NCBI GenBank assembly: GCA_002722525.1
Contig: PBMJ01000030.1
Span: 1-23,257, forward strand
From: Acidimicrobiaceae bacterium
GTDB lineage: Bacteria > Actinomycetota > Acidimicrobiia > Acidimicrobiales > UBA8592
Length of the DNA: 23,257 nucleotides
Direction: 5' to 3'
Of the stretch, positions 1 to 6,230 are shown piece by piece. Both the position numbers and the translations under genes were made by a program. Below the pieces are notes generated by a model. That model was not told the origin of the DNA, ran no database searches, and was given only the letters and a program-made list of their open reading frames with translations. Each line of letters opens with the position of its first letter. The stretch's first letter is position 1.

Positions 1-50
1 AGTTACGGATGTAACGCTTGTAACGGTCACAGAGACAAACAACAAAAACA

Positions 51-95
51 CCCACACATGTAACAAAACCTGTTCTGCCCTAAACTAAAACGCAT
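51..95 (+). repeat. Leader-cassette repeat, copy A (promoter part only)
   Basis: Copy A of a repeat also present near 1501 and 6108. It runs from cccacacatg to the cgcat just before where the start codon should be, and is nearly identical to copy B over 45 bp. It contains TGTAAC (59-64), a 16-nt spacer and TAAACT (81-86). After cgcat the similarity stops: the ATG has become ATC and no signal peptide follows. It points into the 3' end of the minus-strand gene at 128-1456, so it cannot serve that gene and looks like a relic. Confidence 0.8.
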
Positions 96-127
96 CTGTT
101 GAGGGAGTTAGTCGAACTCCAGAGATC

Positions 128-1456
128 TTATCCCTGAATATAAACTCGAGCTAGCGTTCCTAAAAGAGAGGCTACATAAAAATCCCTTGAGAAACCCGGT
201 GTACTGAACATCCCGAGTGATGGTGCTCCAGAAGCAACACGAGAAATCTCTTCTCCTGTCTCAATATTTACGACGACTGCTTCTGCTTTCATTCTCTCGC
301 CACCGAAATGGGGGGGAAGTTCAGCGTCTTCAATAATTAACTCTCCGGTATCTTTGAAAACCATCATTTGGAGATAATTGTGAGCTTCAATCCTCCAAAT
401 TTGCTCAGCCATCCCTCCAGTGGGACAGAGATGACCGACAACTCCTCCGTTGAAAGAGTCATAATGAACAAGTATTTTTCGACTCGGGTCAAAAAGCGGA
501 GGTCCTGGATTCCAAGCAAAAGGAGATCCATGGTTTGCAAAAACAAGATTTTCAGTCTCGTCTGTAAGGCTAAAACCAAAGGCTCGTTGTTCTGCTTTTC
601 CTGGTCTCATCCATCCCGGAGGACGTCCCATGTCCATCATCCAGATCCTGTTATCACCAATGGTCGTATCCCATGCATCAGATTGCGCTTCCCCAACGAT
701 TTCGTACGACCTTTTCCATGAGTCAACAACTAAATTAGAATTCATGTAATTCAAACGGATAATGTCTTTTTCTGTAGTTGTGTATATAAATTCTCCATCC
801 TCTGACCTGTCAGATGAGAAGCGACCCATACAACGTCTATCGAGAAGAACTGGATCGCCCAAAATATTTAAATTTTCTGGATCGATAATTAAAAAACATG
901 CAGAGTCATCTTCTCGAAATCCAAGGTTTCTGGTAACTAGATTTCCGTCAGACATAATCACCAATCCGTTGAAAGGACCATCAAAAGGAAGTTCTCTCTC
1001 AGCAATGACGTTGCATTGAGTATCAAAGCGGAATATGTATCTTCCGTTGACTGCGTATAGGTCACCATTTTGATGAGCGACAATAGCTCCGCACCAAAGC
1101 CATCCCCCACTCGGTAGGTCCTTCGAACGGTTGAGTGTTTCAAGGCTTATAGGATCTATTCGCTCTACCCATCCATGTGAGGAAGACTTTCTGAAATGAG
1201 GGGGAAACTCTCCGGGAAGTAAACCTCCGCCACAGAGAAGATAAAGTTCTCCTGGATTTCGCTGAACAGTCATCACTGCCCAACCACCTGTTTCTCTAAT
1301 TGTTGAGTCAAGTGACTCTCCTTGCGTAAGGTTCAAACCAGGTGAAGCTGCGACCTTTTGTCTTCTCGGACCCCCTGACTCAGCAGGCCAAGGCGAAGGC
1401 CAATATCCACTCAACTCAACATCAGAATCTAAGTGCACCATACAGGTATTGTACAT
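128..1456 (-). CDS. Beta-propeller-like protein of unknown function
   Basis: 442 residues, family not recognised by name. The sequence has blade-like segments typical of quinoprotein/NHL-type beta-propellers: a hydrophobic strand, a turn such as NGDLYAVNG or DGNLVTRN, then a strand ending in IDP or FD. Examples lie near residues 100-150, 160-200 and 215-240, and the C-terminal 100 residues repeat the pattern. No signal peptide, lipobox or transmembrane segment is visible, so unlike its neighbours it is probably cytoplasmic, or its true N-terminus is different (Met6 is an alternative start). There is no clear Shine-Dalgarno. A 12-bp palindrome (1466-1477) lies ten bases upstream. The gene is bracketed by two copies of the leader repeat in the opposite orientation, so it may have arrived by recombination between repeats. 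Function unknown. Confidence 0.8.
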   Translation of the reverse strand: MYNTCMVHLDSDVELSGYWPSPWPAESGGPRRQKVAASPGLNLTQGESLDSTIRETGGWAVMTVQRNPGELYLLCGGGLLPGEFPPHFRKSSSHGWVERIDPISLETLNRSKDLPSGGWLWCGAIVAHQNGDLYAVNGRYIFRFDTQCNVIAERELPFDGPFNGLVIMSDGNLVTRNLGFREDDSACFLIIDPENLNILGDPVLLDRRCMGRFSSDRSEDGEFIYTTTEKDIIRLNYMNSNLVVDSWKRSYEIVGEAQSDAWDTTIGDNRIWMMDMGRPPGWMRPGKAEQRAFGFSLTDETENLVFANHGSPFAWNPGPPLFDPSRKILVHYDSFNGGVVGHLCPTGGMAEQIWRIEAHNYLQMMVFKDTGELIIEDAELPPHFGGERMKAEAVVVNIETGEEISRVASGAPSLGMFSTPGFSRDFYVASLLGTLARVYIQG

Positions 1457-1465
1457 AGTCTGCTT

Positions 1466-1477
1466 GTTCTAAAGAAC
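1466..1477. promoter_or_regulatory. 12-bp palindrome upstream of the propeller gene
   Basis: GTTCT-AA-AGAAC is a perfect inverted repeat ending ten bases before the start codon at 1456. Its position fits an operator, but a palindrome this short can occur by chance. Confidence 0.3.
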
Positions 1478-1500
1478 TCGGACATAAGCCCTTTAGCGCC

Positions 1501-1617
1501 CCCACACATGTAACAAAACCTGTTCTGCCCTAAACTAAAACCCATGGTTAAAGGGGTCGCCACAAGCATCGTTACTATCGCTGTTTTGATGGGCAGTCTC
1601 GTAGCCTGCGGTGAATA
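1501..1617 (+). repeat. Leader-cassette repeat, copy B (promoter plus signal peptide)
   Basis: Matches copy A over the promoter part and copy C over both promoter and signal-peptide coding part. The non-coding portion is as well conserved as the coding portion, which suggests recent spread or conversion of the whole block rather than selection on the peptide alone. Similarity with copy C ends just after the lipobox codons TGC-GGT. Confidence 0.85.
1509..1536 (+). promoter_or_regulatory. Putative promoter in leader repeat copy B, leaderless type
   Basis: TGTAAC (1509-1514), a 16-nt spacer, then TAAACT (1531-1536). The TAAACT box fits the bacterial -10 pattern TANNNT and ends seven bases before the ATG at 1544. 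The expected transcript start therefore falls on the start codon, and no Shine-Dalgarno is present. The same arrangement occurs in copies A and C. Confidence 0.5.
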
Positions 1618-1645
1618 TCAAATTGGTTTAATCACCAACCCGTAA
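1544..1645 (+). CDS. 33-codon lipoprotein signal-peptide micro-ORF (relic or lipopeptide)
   Basis: The ORF opens with MVKGVATS, continues through a hydrophobic stretch to the lipobox LVAC (Cys22), and stops 11 residues later after CGEYQIG and a short tail. The first 24 residues nearly match the N-terminus of the 962-aa lipoprotein at 6150, and the promoter upstream is conserved. It may be the remains of a paralogue whose body was lost, or a tiny lipid-anchored peptide that is still made. It ends 29 bp before the 3' end of the minus-strand L,D-transpeptidase. Too short to prove coding by itself. Confidence 0.45.
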   Translation: MVKGVATSIVTIAVLMGSLVACGEYQIGLITNP

Positions 1646-1674
1646 ACCGTGCATTCGGGTGCGTCTTTACCTCA

Positions 1675-2481
1675 TTAGGCTCTTTTCCAATCTCGTTCTA
1701 GAACGTAAATCTGGTTCACTCCCTGATCGAGGTTTTCGACAAGATCAATGATGTCTTTGGGTAGCATCCGGATGCATCCTCCAGAGCTTGGTTCTTGGCT
1801 CATCACTGATTCGTACACATTTGTTCCATGAATGTAGATATCTCGCTGGACTACGCTTCTGTTTTTGGGTTCGCCGCTATACAAGGGGATAATGCTAGAT
1901 GTTACTCTCGCCCAGACATATTCGTCCGATTGTTGATCTGTGAAGGCTGGCCACCCCCAGCAGCCTCCCTTATCAGCTAATTCGTCAATTTCGCATGCGT
2001 ACGACTTTTCTCCAAGTGTAAACATGTACCCTGTTGGAGCTCGTCGAGAATTGAGTTCATTACCGATATAGGTTTGTTTTTGGGTGGCCCAGTCGAATGC
2101 TCCAAGGCCAGTTGATATCGGATATGTTTTCCGAACCTGATGGTTTTTCCAATGCCATAGGGTTTGTGTAGAAACGTCAATAATGATGACAGAGTTTTCG
2201 ATATTCTCTGCGATTCGTTTGATCTCAGCTAATCCGGTTAGGACTTGTTCTGGGGGTACGCTCACCGTCTGAGTCGGGAAAGAATCGGGGGGCGGAGGAA
2301 GGGGAACTTCAGTTTCGGGTGTTTCGGGCGGAGTTTCTGGTGTTTGCGTTGGAACTGGTGTAGGTATTGAAGTAGAGGTTGGGTTGGTTTCTGCCTGCTG
2401 TGTGGTTGGTTCAGATGCACCGCATGCAACGAGGGTAACGATCCAACAGAGGGTAATTATTGCGGCGATCGGTCGTTTCAT
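1675..2481 (-). CDS. L,D-transpeptidase (YkuD domain) lipoprotein
   Basis: Predicted cell-wall cross-linking enzyme that forms 3-3 peptide links or attaches proteins to peptidoglycan; anchored outside the membrane. The N-terminus MKRPIAAI leads into a hydrophobic segment and lipobox LVAC, followed by a Pro/Thr/Glu-rich linker to about residue 75. The YkuD domain ends with the catalytic signature: HGTN with His218, then SSGGCIR with Cys236 and Arg238, all in the 268-aa numbering. The frame is open to 2556, but 2481 is preferred: it places the signal peptide at the N-terminus and puts a TAGATT -10-like box (2489-2494) seven bases upstream, as in a leaderless mRNA. Ldt catalytic motifs are well established; the exact cross-link is inference. 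Confidence 0.9.
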   Translation of the reverse strand: MKRPIAAIITLCWIVTLVACGASEPTTQQAETNPTSTSIPTPVPTQTPETPPETPETEVPLPPPPDSFPTQTVSVPPEQVLTGLAEIKRIAENIENSVIIIDVSTQTLWHWKNHQVRKTYPISTGLGAFDWATQKQTYIGNELNSRRAPTGYMFTLGEKSYACEIDELADKGGCWGWPAFTDQQSDEYVWARVTSSIIPLYSGEPKNRSVVQRDIYIHGTNVYESVMSQEPSSGGCIRMLPKDIIDLVENLDQGVNQIYVLERDWKRA

Positions 2482-2572
2482 GCCCATCAATCTATCATGA
2501 GAAAAAGAGCGGTAGGAAATGGGGTGATGTGCCGTGCCACCCCCATAACTAATCATGTTATGTGTTTGTTGG

Positions 2573-2600
2573 TTGTTTTGGGTATGTTGTCACGTAGATT
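2573..2600 (+). promoter_or_regulatory. Putative promoter of the DUF4149-like gene
   Basis: TTGTTT (2573-2578), a 16-nt spacer, and TAGATT (2595-2600), ending eight bases before the ATG at 2609. Same leaderless geometry as the leader-repeat promoters. The divergent L,D-transpeptidase has its own TAGATT on the other strand (2489-2494). Confidence 0.4.
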
Positions 2601-2608
2601 AGAGAAAC

Positions 2609-2992
2609 ATGAGCAATCTGATAATTTTACTTAGCGGTCTGGTAGTTGGAACCATTATTTTTCACTCAGCAATTGTTGCCCCTACCGTCTTTCGTACTTT
2701 AGGCCAAATCGACGCCAGTATTTTTTTGCGAACTATTTTCCCTAAATTCTTTCTTTTCCTAACGCTTATTAGCGTGGTCAATTTCCTTTTGGCACTGATT
2801 GATGGTCAGTCCGGAGTCATGGTGATGTCAGCAATAAGTGCTGTGTTAATGGGCATAGCCTATGGACTAATCCCGATAACTAACCGCAGCCGAGATGAAG
2901 GACTTCAACAACGTTTCTCGCAGCTTCATAGGGTAAGCGTATTATTGACCATTAGTGTCTTATCCATCAACGTGGTGGCTATTTTCTTATAG
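2609..2992 (+). CDS. DUF4149/TMEM205-like four-helix membrane protein
   Basis: 127 residues with four predicted transmembrane helices (about 3-22, 45-65, 70-92 and 106-126). The first helix carries the FHSAIVAPTVF pattern typical of DUF4149-type proteins, with FP.FF in the second helix region and a QLHR segment before the last helix. The length is normal for the family, whose biochemical role is not established. Divergent from the L,D-transpeptidase across 127 bp. The start follows a -10-like box by eight bases and has no Shine-Dalgarno. Family assignment is by eye. Confidence 0.75.
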   Translation: MSNLIILLSGLVVGTIIFHSAIVAPTVFRTLGQIDASIFLRTIFPKFFLFLTLISVVNFLLALIDGQSGVMVMSAISAVLMGIAYGLIPITNRSRDEGLQQRFSQLHRVSVLLTISVLSINVVAIFL

Positions 2993-3095
2993 CAACGGAA
3001 CGCTTGGTTATGTTGTTATATTCTCAGGGACTCTAGACACTCTAGGGCCTCTATTTGCAAGGAAGTTAGGAGGGACCGAAGTTAATAGCTTTTAG

Positions 3096-3125
3096 GACCT
3101 CTAGCAATCCCACACTTGTAACAAA
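3096..3125 (+). repeat. Leader-cassette fragment, copy D
   Basis: cctctagcaa followed by tcccacacttgtaacaaa (3108-3125) matches the first part of the leader repeat with a single substitution in the cacacatgtaac core, then diverges. It lies between convergent genes, where a promoter pointing to the right serves nothing visible. Probably a decayed relic. Confidence 0.5.
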
Positions 3126-3141
3126 CAGCTAAGAAAATATT

Positions 3142-4896
3142 TTAATTAGGACTCCAGTTCGGCTGGAATCCCTGCACGCCAGTTATGAAGATATCTTCCT
3201 CGGTGCCATCGATAGGTGCTATGGCGATGAAATAATTTTCATTCTCTGTATATGCAATCGATGTTGCATCAGGAGACCATGCTGGAGCGCACTGGCAATA
3301 ATGATAGTTACCCAGTGGAAGGCTTATTTCTTCAGAAGATGGCGACTCTTGGATATAAATTTCTTCTCCACAACACCAATCCATAACTCCCAATCCACCG
3401 GTTTGTGACCACGAAATACCATCAGGGCACTCTAGATTTTGAAATTCACTAAAGAGATCTACTCCCTCAATGTCCATGATTAACACACGGCAACGGGGAA
3501 GTGAATCATACCCATAATCCGTATATGAGGGGTAGGAGTTCACATATGCAATAGTTTGTCCGTCTGGAGACCATGCTGGAGTGTGGCTAGACCCTAGAGG
3601 ACTAGCACTACACCAGGACAGATCAACCCAATCCGAAACATACCAGGAATGACCAGCTGAAGAGCAGTCAGCTTCGGTCAAGGGTTCCGATTCGCACCCA
3701 AGTGAAGGCCTTCTTATCACTTGTTCATTTGTACCATCTGCCCCAACGACGAAAATACCGCTAATACCACTTCCTAGTTCATAGTAAACGTAGCAATCTC
3801 CTTCCAGATCTAGTGTTTTAGCTGAGAAGACTATTTTGCTACCATCAGGCGACCACGATGGAGCACCGTACATGCGGTCACTATGCTGTGAGATGTTCGT
3901 AATTTGTTGAACATTACTACCATCAGCGTTCATTACATAGATCTCCCGAATCCCCGAAGCATCACTGGTGAAAGCTATGCGACACCCGTCAGGGGACCAA
4001 ACTGGGTAGAGGTTCGTATAATCATTATCGGTTAATTGAACGACACCGCTTCCATCAACGTTCATTGTAAAGATATCTGCTCCTTCATAATCAAATGACT
4101 CTGGATCAGGTTCAGGCAAAGGAGCAACAAACACTATCTGATCACCAACACATGGAAAAGGAATATTTGAAGTATCCAAACCTTTTGCTTCCAGCGCTGC
4201 CAGGTGTGCTTCTCGAGTTCCTGACCCATACCATCCATCAGCTTCGATACCTAAGACATTTTGCAAAGTTACAGCTTCTTCGCTTGGCCCCCATGGATAT
4301 TCTGCGGTTAAGACAAGATCCTCGTCAGTTGGTTGGGTAATGATGAACGTGTAAGAGAAATTTTCGAGTGCTTTGTAGTTTTCTGCGCCTGCTGCTCCAA
4401 ATGTAAAGGTACACGTCCGTTTAGCGAGAGGACCTTCGACAGGAATAACAGTGATTCCGAATCCTATTCCTACATCCCAGAGAGTATTAAAGGTAGCGAT
4501 AACGTCACCTTTTTTTTCTGTAGCCCATTCGCAACCATCCAGAGGTTCTTCATCGTTGGTTATTTGCTGGACTTCACTTATTATTATCCTGACTTGAGTA
4601 TCATTTTCGGGTGGGCTTCCAAGACGGAGATCAAATCCACAAAAATTTTCCTCTGAATAGCAGTCGAGAAAAACGTTTGTGCGGATAAATGCTGGTTCTA
4701 ATTCAGGTAGAGGTTCAAGTTCAGGTGTTGGATCCGGTTCAGGTGTTGGATCCGGTTCAGGTGTCGACTCCTCGGCAGATGCATCATAATTACTGGAAAT
4801 GGAATTGTCCGAATCCTCACTAGAGCCGCACGCAGATAGAAAAATAAATAAAGCAGCTAATATAATCGAAGAAATGTATTTCTTTAAGGAATTCAT
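3142..4896 (-). CDS. TolB-like WD40/PD40 propeller lipoprotein with a peptidoglycan-binding-like module
   Basis: 584 residues from the preferred start, Met at 4896, which puts the signal peptide at the N-terminus and has GAAAGAG upstream; the frame is open to 4926. Lipobox LSAC (Cys23), then an acidic Pro-rich linker (about 42-68) with PEPDPT-type repeats. Residues about 70-190 resemble a Cys-containing beta domain. Residues about 207-240 read AVTLQNVLGIEADG, WYG and T, then a helix, which looks like a PG_binding_1 peptidoglycan-binding fold. From about 273 to the end come PD40/TolB blades with the repeated SPDG or SPDA turn (VWSPDG, SWSPDG, AWSPDG, AWSPDA) and MN.DGS strands. Likely an extracellular wall-associated binding or scaffold protein. 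No Tol-Pal genes lie nearby, so a Tol role is not supported. Confidence 0.85.
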   Translation of the reverse strand: MNSLKKYISSIILAALFIFLSACGSSEDSDNSISSNYDASAEESTPEPDPTPEPDPTPELEPLPELEPAFIRTNVFLDCYSEENFCGFDLRLGSPPENDTQVRIIISEVQQITNDEEPLDGCEWATEKKGDVIATFNTLWDVGIGFGITVIPVEGPLAKRTCTFTFGAAGAENYKALENFSYTFIITQPTDEDLVLTAEYPWGPSEEAVTLQNVLGIEADGWYGSGTREAHLAALEAKGLDTSNIPFPCVGDQIVFVAPLPEPDPESFDYEGADIFTMNVDGSGVVQLTDNDYTNLYPVWSPDGCRIAFTSDASGIREIYVMNADGSNVQQITNISQHSDRMYGAPSWSPDGSKIVFSAKTLDLEGDCYVYYELGSGISGIFVVGADGTNEQVIRRPSLGCESEPLTEADCSSAGHSWYVSDWVDLSWCSASPLGSSHTPAWSPDGQTIAYVNSYPSYTDYGYDSLPRCRVLIMDIEGVDLFSEFQNLECPDGISWSQTGGLGVMDWCCGEEIYIQESPSSEEISLPLGNYHYCQCAPAWSPDATSIAYTENENYFIAIAPIDGTEEDIFITGVQGFQPNWSPN

Positions 4897-5023
4897 AGTT
4901 ACTCTTTCATTGTTGTGAGCCCCCACCAGAGGCTACATGAGGTAGACAAAGAGCTTCAAAAATTCTTACACCCCTGTAAATACATTCCCTTTAGCAACTC
5001 TGGTATCCCATATGTTTGCCTAT

Positions 5024-5070
5024 GCCGCTGAGATTCTTGCGGCTGAAGAGTTTCAGGCTCTTCACTCAGC
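5024..5070. other. Overlapping hairpins in the 4927-5167 gap
   Basis: GCCGC (5024-5028) can pair with GCGGC (5039-5043). Alternatively, GCTGAG (5027-5032) can pair with CTCAGC (5065-5070), enclosing GAAGAG/CTCTTC (5045-5050 and 5058-5063). The two forms exclude each other. The stretch also reads as a 21-codon ORF, MFAYAAEIL to HSAC, so it may be a gene remnant instead. The rest of the 241-bp gap shows nothing but the promoter of the next gene. Confidence 0.25.
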
Positions 5071-5167
5071 TTGTTAGTACCCCTATACATAAACCAAAAT
5101 CAGTTTTGCTTTTGAAAATAGTTTAAATCGATTTCTAGATTTAGTTGTTCCCAATTACACTTCCTGC

Positions 5168-5812
5168 ATGCTTTCCAAAATCTTCAAACTTCTTATCATC
5201 TTATGTATAGCTAGTGGTGCATCCGCTTGCTCTGATGGAACTCAAGGTAAAGAAGGGAATCAGAAAGAAGCTGACGAAAAATCCCAAAAAGAAGAGGCGG
5301 AGTCAGAATCTACCTCAACGCCAGAATCTACCTCAACGCCAGAACCTACCTCAACGCCAGAACCTACCTCAACGCCAGAACCTACCTCAACGCCAGAACC
5401 TACCTCAACGCCAGAACCTACCCCAACGCCAGAAGAGGAATCAGTAGCTGGAGTTCCGGGAATACCCACGTGGGTATCTGCCTCTAGCGATGATATTCCA
5501 ACCTACACGGTGAACTGGGCTGCTCCTTCAGATGATGGTGGGTCACCAATAATCTCCTATACCGTGACAAGAACACTAAACGGAGCCTATGACAGTTCCT
5601 GTGTTCAAACAACGACATCGTGTACCCTCATCGGCCACATCATTCCTCCTACTGTTGGGACCAATACCTATTCCTATACAGTTTTTGCAACAAATAGCAT
5701 AGGTGATGGCCTACCGTCAGCAGCTATAACACGCGAGTGTTTTCGTGGCCCAGACTATTTAGATGACGACAATAATCTTATACCTGGTCCTTCATCTTGC
5801 GTTGATGGGTAA
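5168..5812 (+). CDS. Fibronectin type III-like lipoprotein
   Basis: 214 residues. The signal peptide ends in lipobox ASAC (Cys21), followed by a charged segment and a Thr/Pro/Glu linker (about 48-90) built from seven 6-residue repeats. Residues about 95-190 fit an FN3 sandwich: GVPGIPTW at the start, YTVNWAAPSDDGGSPI in the B-C strands, Y.YTVFATNSIGDG near the end. A Cys pair (SSC and TSC) lies within it. Likely a surface adhesion or interaction protein; the ligand is unknown. TACACT (5156-5161) lies six bases before the ATG and no Shine-Dalgarno is visible, as in a leaderless mRNA. The stop codon overlaps the ATG of a decayed leader-cassette copy. Confidence 0.8.
   Translation: MLSKIFKLLIILCIASGASACSDGTQGKEGNQKEADEKSQKEEAESESTSTPESTSTPEPTSTPEPTSTPEPTSTPEPTSTPEPTPTPEEESVAGVPGIPTWVSASSDDIPTYTVNWAAPSDDGGSPIISYTVTRTLNGAYDSSCVQTTTSCTLIGHIIPPTVGTNTYSYTVFATNSIGDGLPSAAITRECFRGPDYLDDDNNLIPGPSSCVDG
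5309..5434 (+). repeat. Seven 18-bp tandem repeats encoding STSTPE/PTSTPE
   Basis: Unit cctacctcaacgccagaa, seven copies: two start with TCT, four are identical with CCT, and the last has acc-cca. The array encodes the spacer between lipid anchor and FN3 domain. Near-identity of the units suggests recent expansion, so copy number may vary between strains and change how far the domain stands off the surface. The repeat also keeps other frames open on both strands; those are artefacts. Confidence 0.9.
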
Positions 5813-5958
5813 TGCATGAAGGGGTCACCACAAGCATCATCACCGACGCTGTTTTTATGGGCAGTCTCGTAGCCTTCTCCCACCTTGTGTCGTTATCTGC
5901 TGCGTCGGTAAAAACACCGACTCCTATTGAAGTACAGACGCGTATTAAAATGTTGTAG
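5812..5958 (+). pseudogene. Decayed leader-cassette copy E (signal peptide with lost lipobox Cys)
   Basis: Reading from ATG 5812, the frame gives MHEGVTTSIITDAVFMGSLV, matching the signal peptide of the 6150 gene, but the lipobox Cys codon TGC is TTC (Phe) and an Asp interrupts the hydrophobic core. The frame then runs 27 more codons without recognisable content and stops at 5956-5958. The promoter half of the cassette is absent: the copy starts exactly at the stop codon of the FN3 gene. The rest of 5959-6090 shows nothing I can name. Confidence 0.6.
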
Positions 5959-6083
5959 TAACCGAAGCAGTAAAACAACACTCACACAGCTAGTCTCGCT
6001 GTACCTCACTGGTATGACTAGGTTTTAATTATTGGACAGCAGTTGGACGGATTCCTAATAGAAAACAAACTCCTTGAAAACAC

Positions 6084-6230
6084 AAGGCCTCTAGCGCCTC
6101 TAGCACCCCCACACATGTAACAAAACCTGATCTGCCCTAAACTAAACGCATGGTTAAAGGGGTCGCTACAAGCATCATCACTATTGCTATTCTCATGAGC
6201 AGTCTCGTAGCGTGCGGTGGAAGTGAAATA
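6084..6230 (+). repeat. Leader-cassette repeat, copy C (intact, drives the 962-aa gene)
   Basis: Two ggcctctagc/gcctctagca units (6087-6106), then cccacacatg (6108-6117) and the conserved promoter, ATG and signal-peptide region. Differences from copy B are a T-to-A change in the spacer, loss of one A before cgc, and scattered changes in the signal peptide. It is the only copy still attached to a long reading frame. Confidence 0.85.
6116..6143 (+). promoter_or_regulatory. Putative promoter of the 962-aa lipoprotein, leaderless type
   Basis: TGTAAC (6116-6121), a 16-nt spacer, and TAAACT (6138-6143), six bases before the ATG at 6150. No Shine-Dalgarno. Spacing and hexamers are identical in copies A and B. 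Confidence 0.5.

Noticed and set aside
3142..4896. Assignment as true TolB of the Tol-Pal system
   Set aside because: Lipid-anchored with a PG-binding-like module, no tolA/tolQ/tolR/pal nearby, and the likely host is not a classical Gram-negative.
5309..5434. Possible CRISPR-like array
   Set aside because: Units are contiguous, 18 bp, in frame and have no unique spacers; this is a coding tandem repeat.
5214..5469. Additional long frames over the FN3 gene on both strands (NLPQRQ-type and GVEVGS-type repeats)
   Set aside because: They are caused by the 18-bp tandem repeat keeping every frame free of stops; the real frame has a signal peptide, lipobox and FN3 domain.
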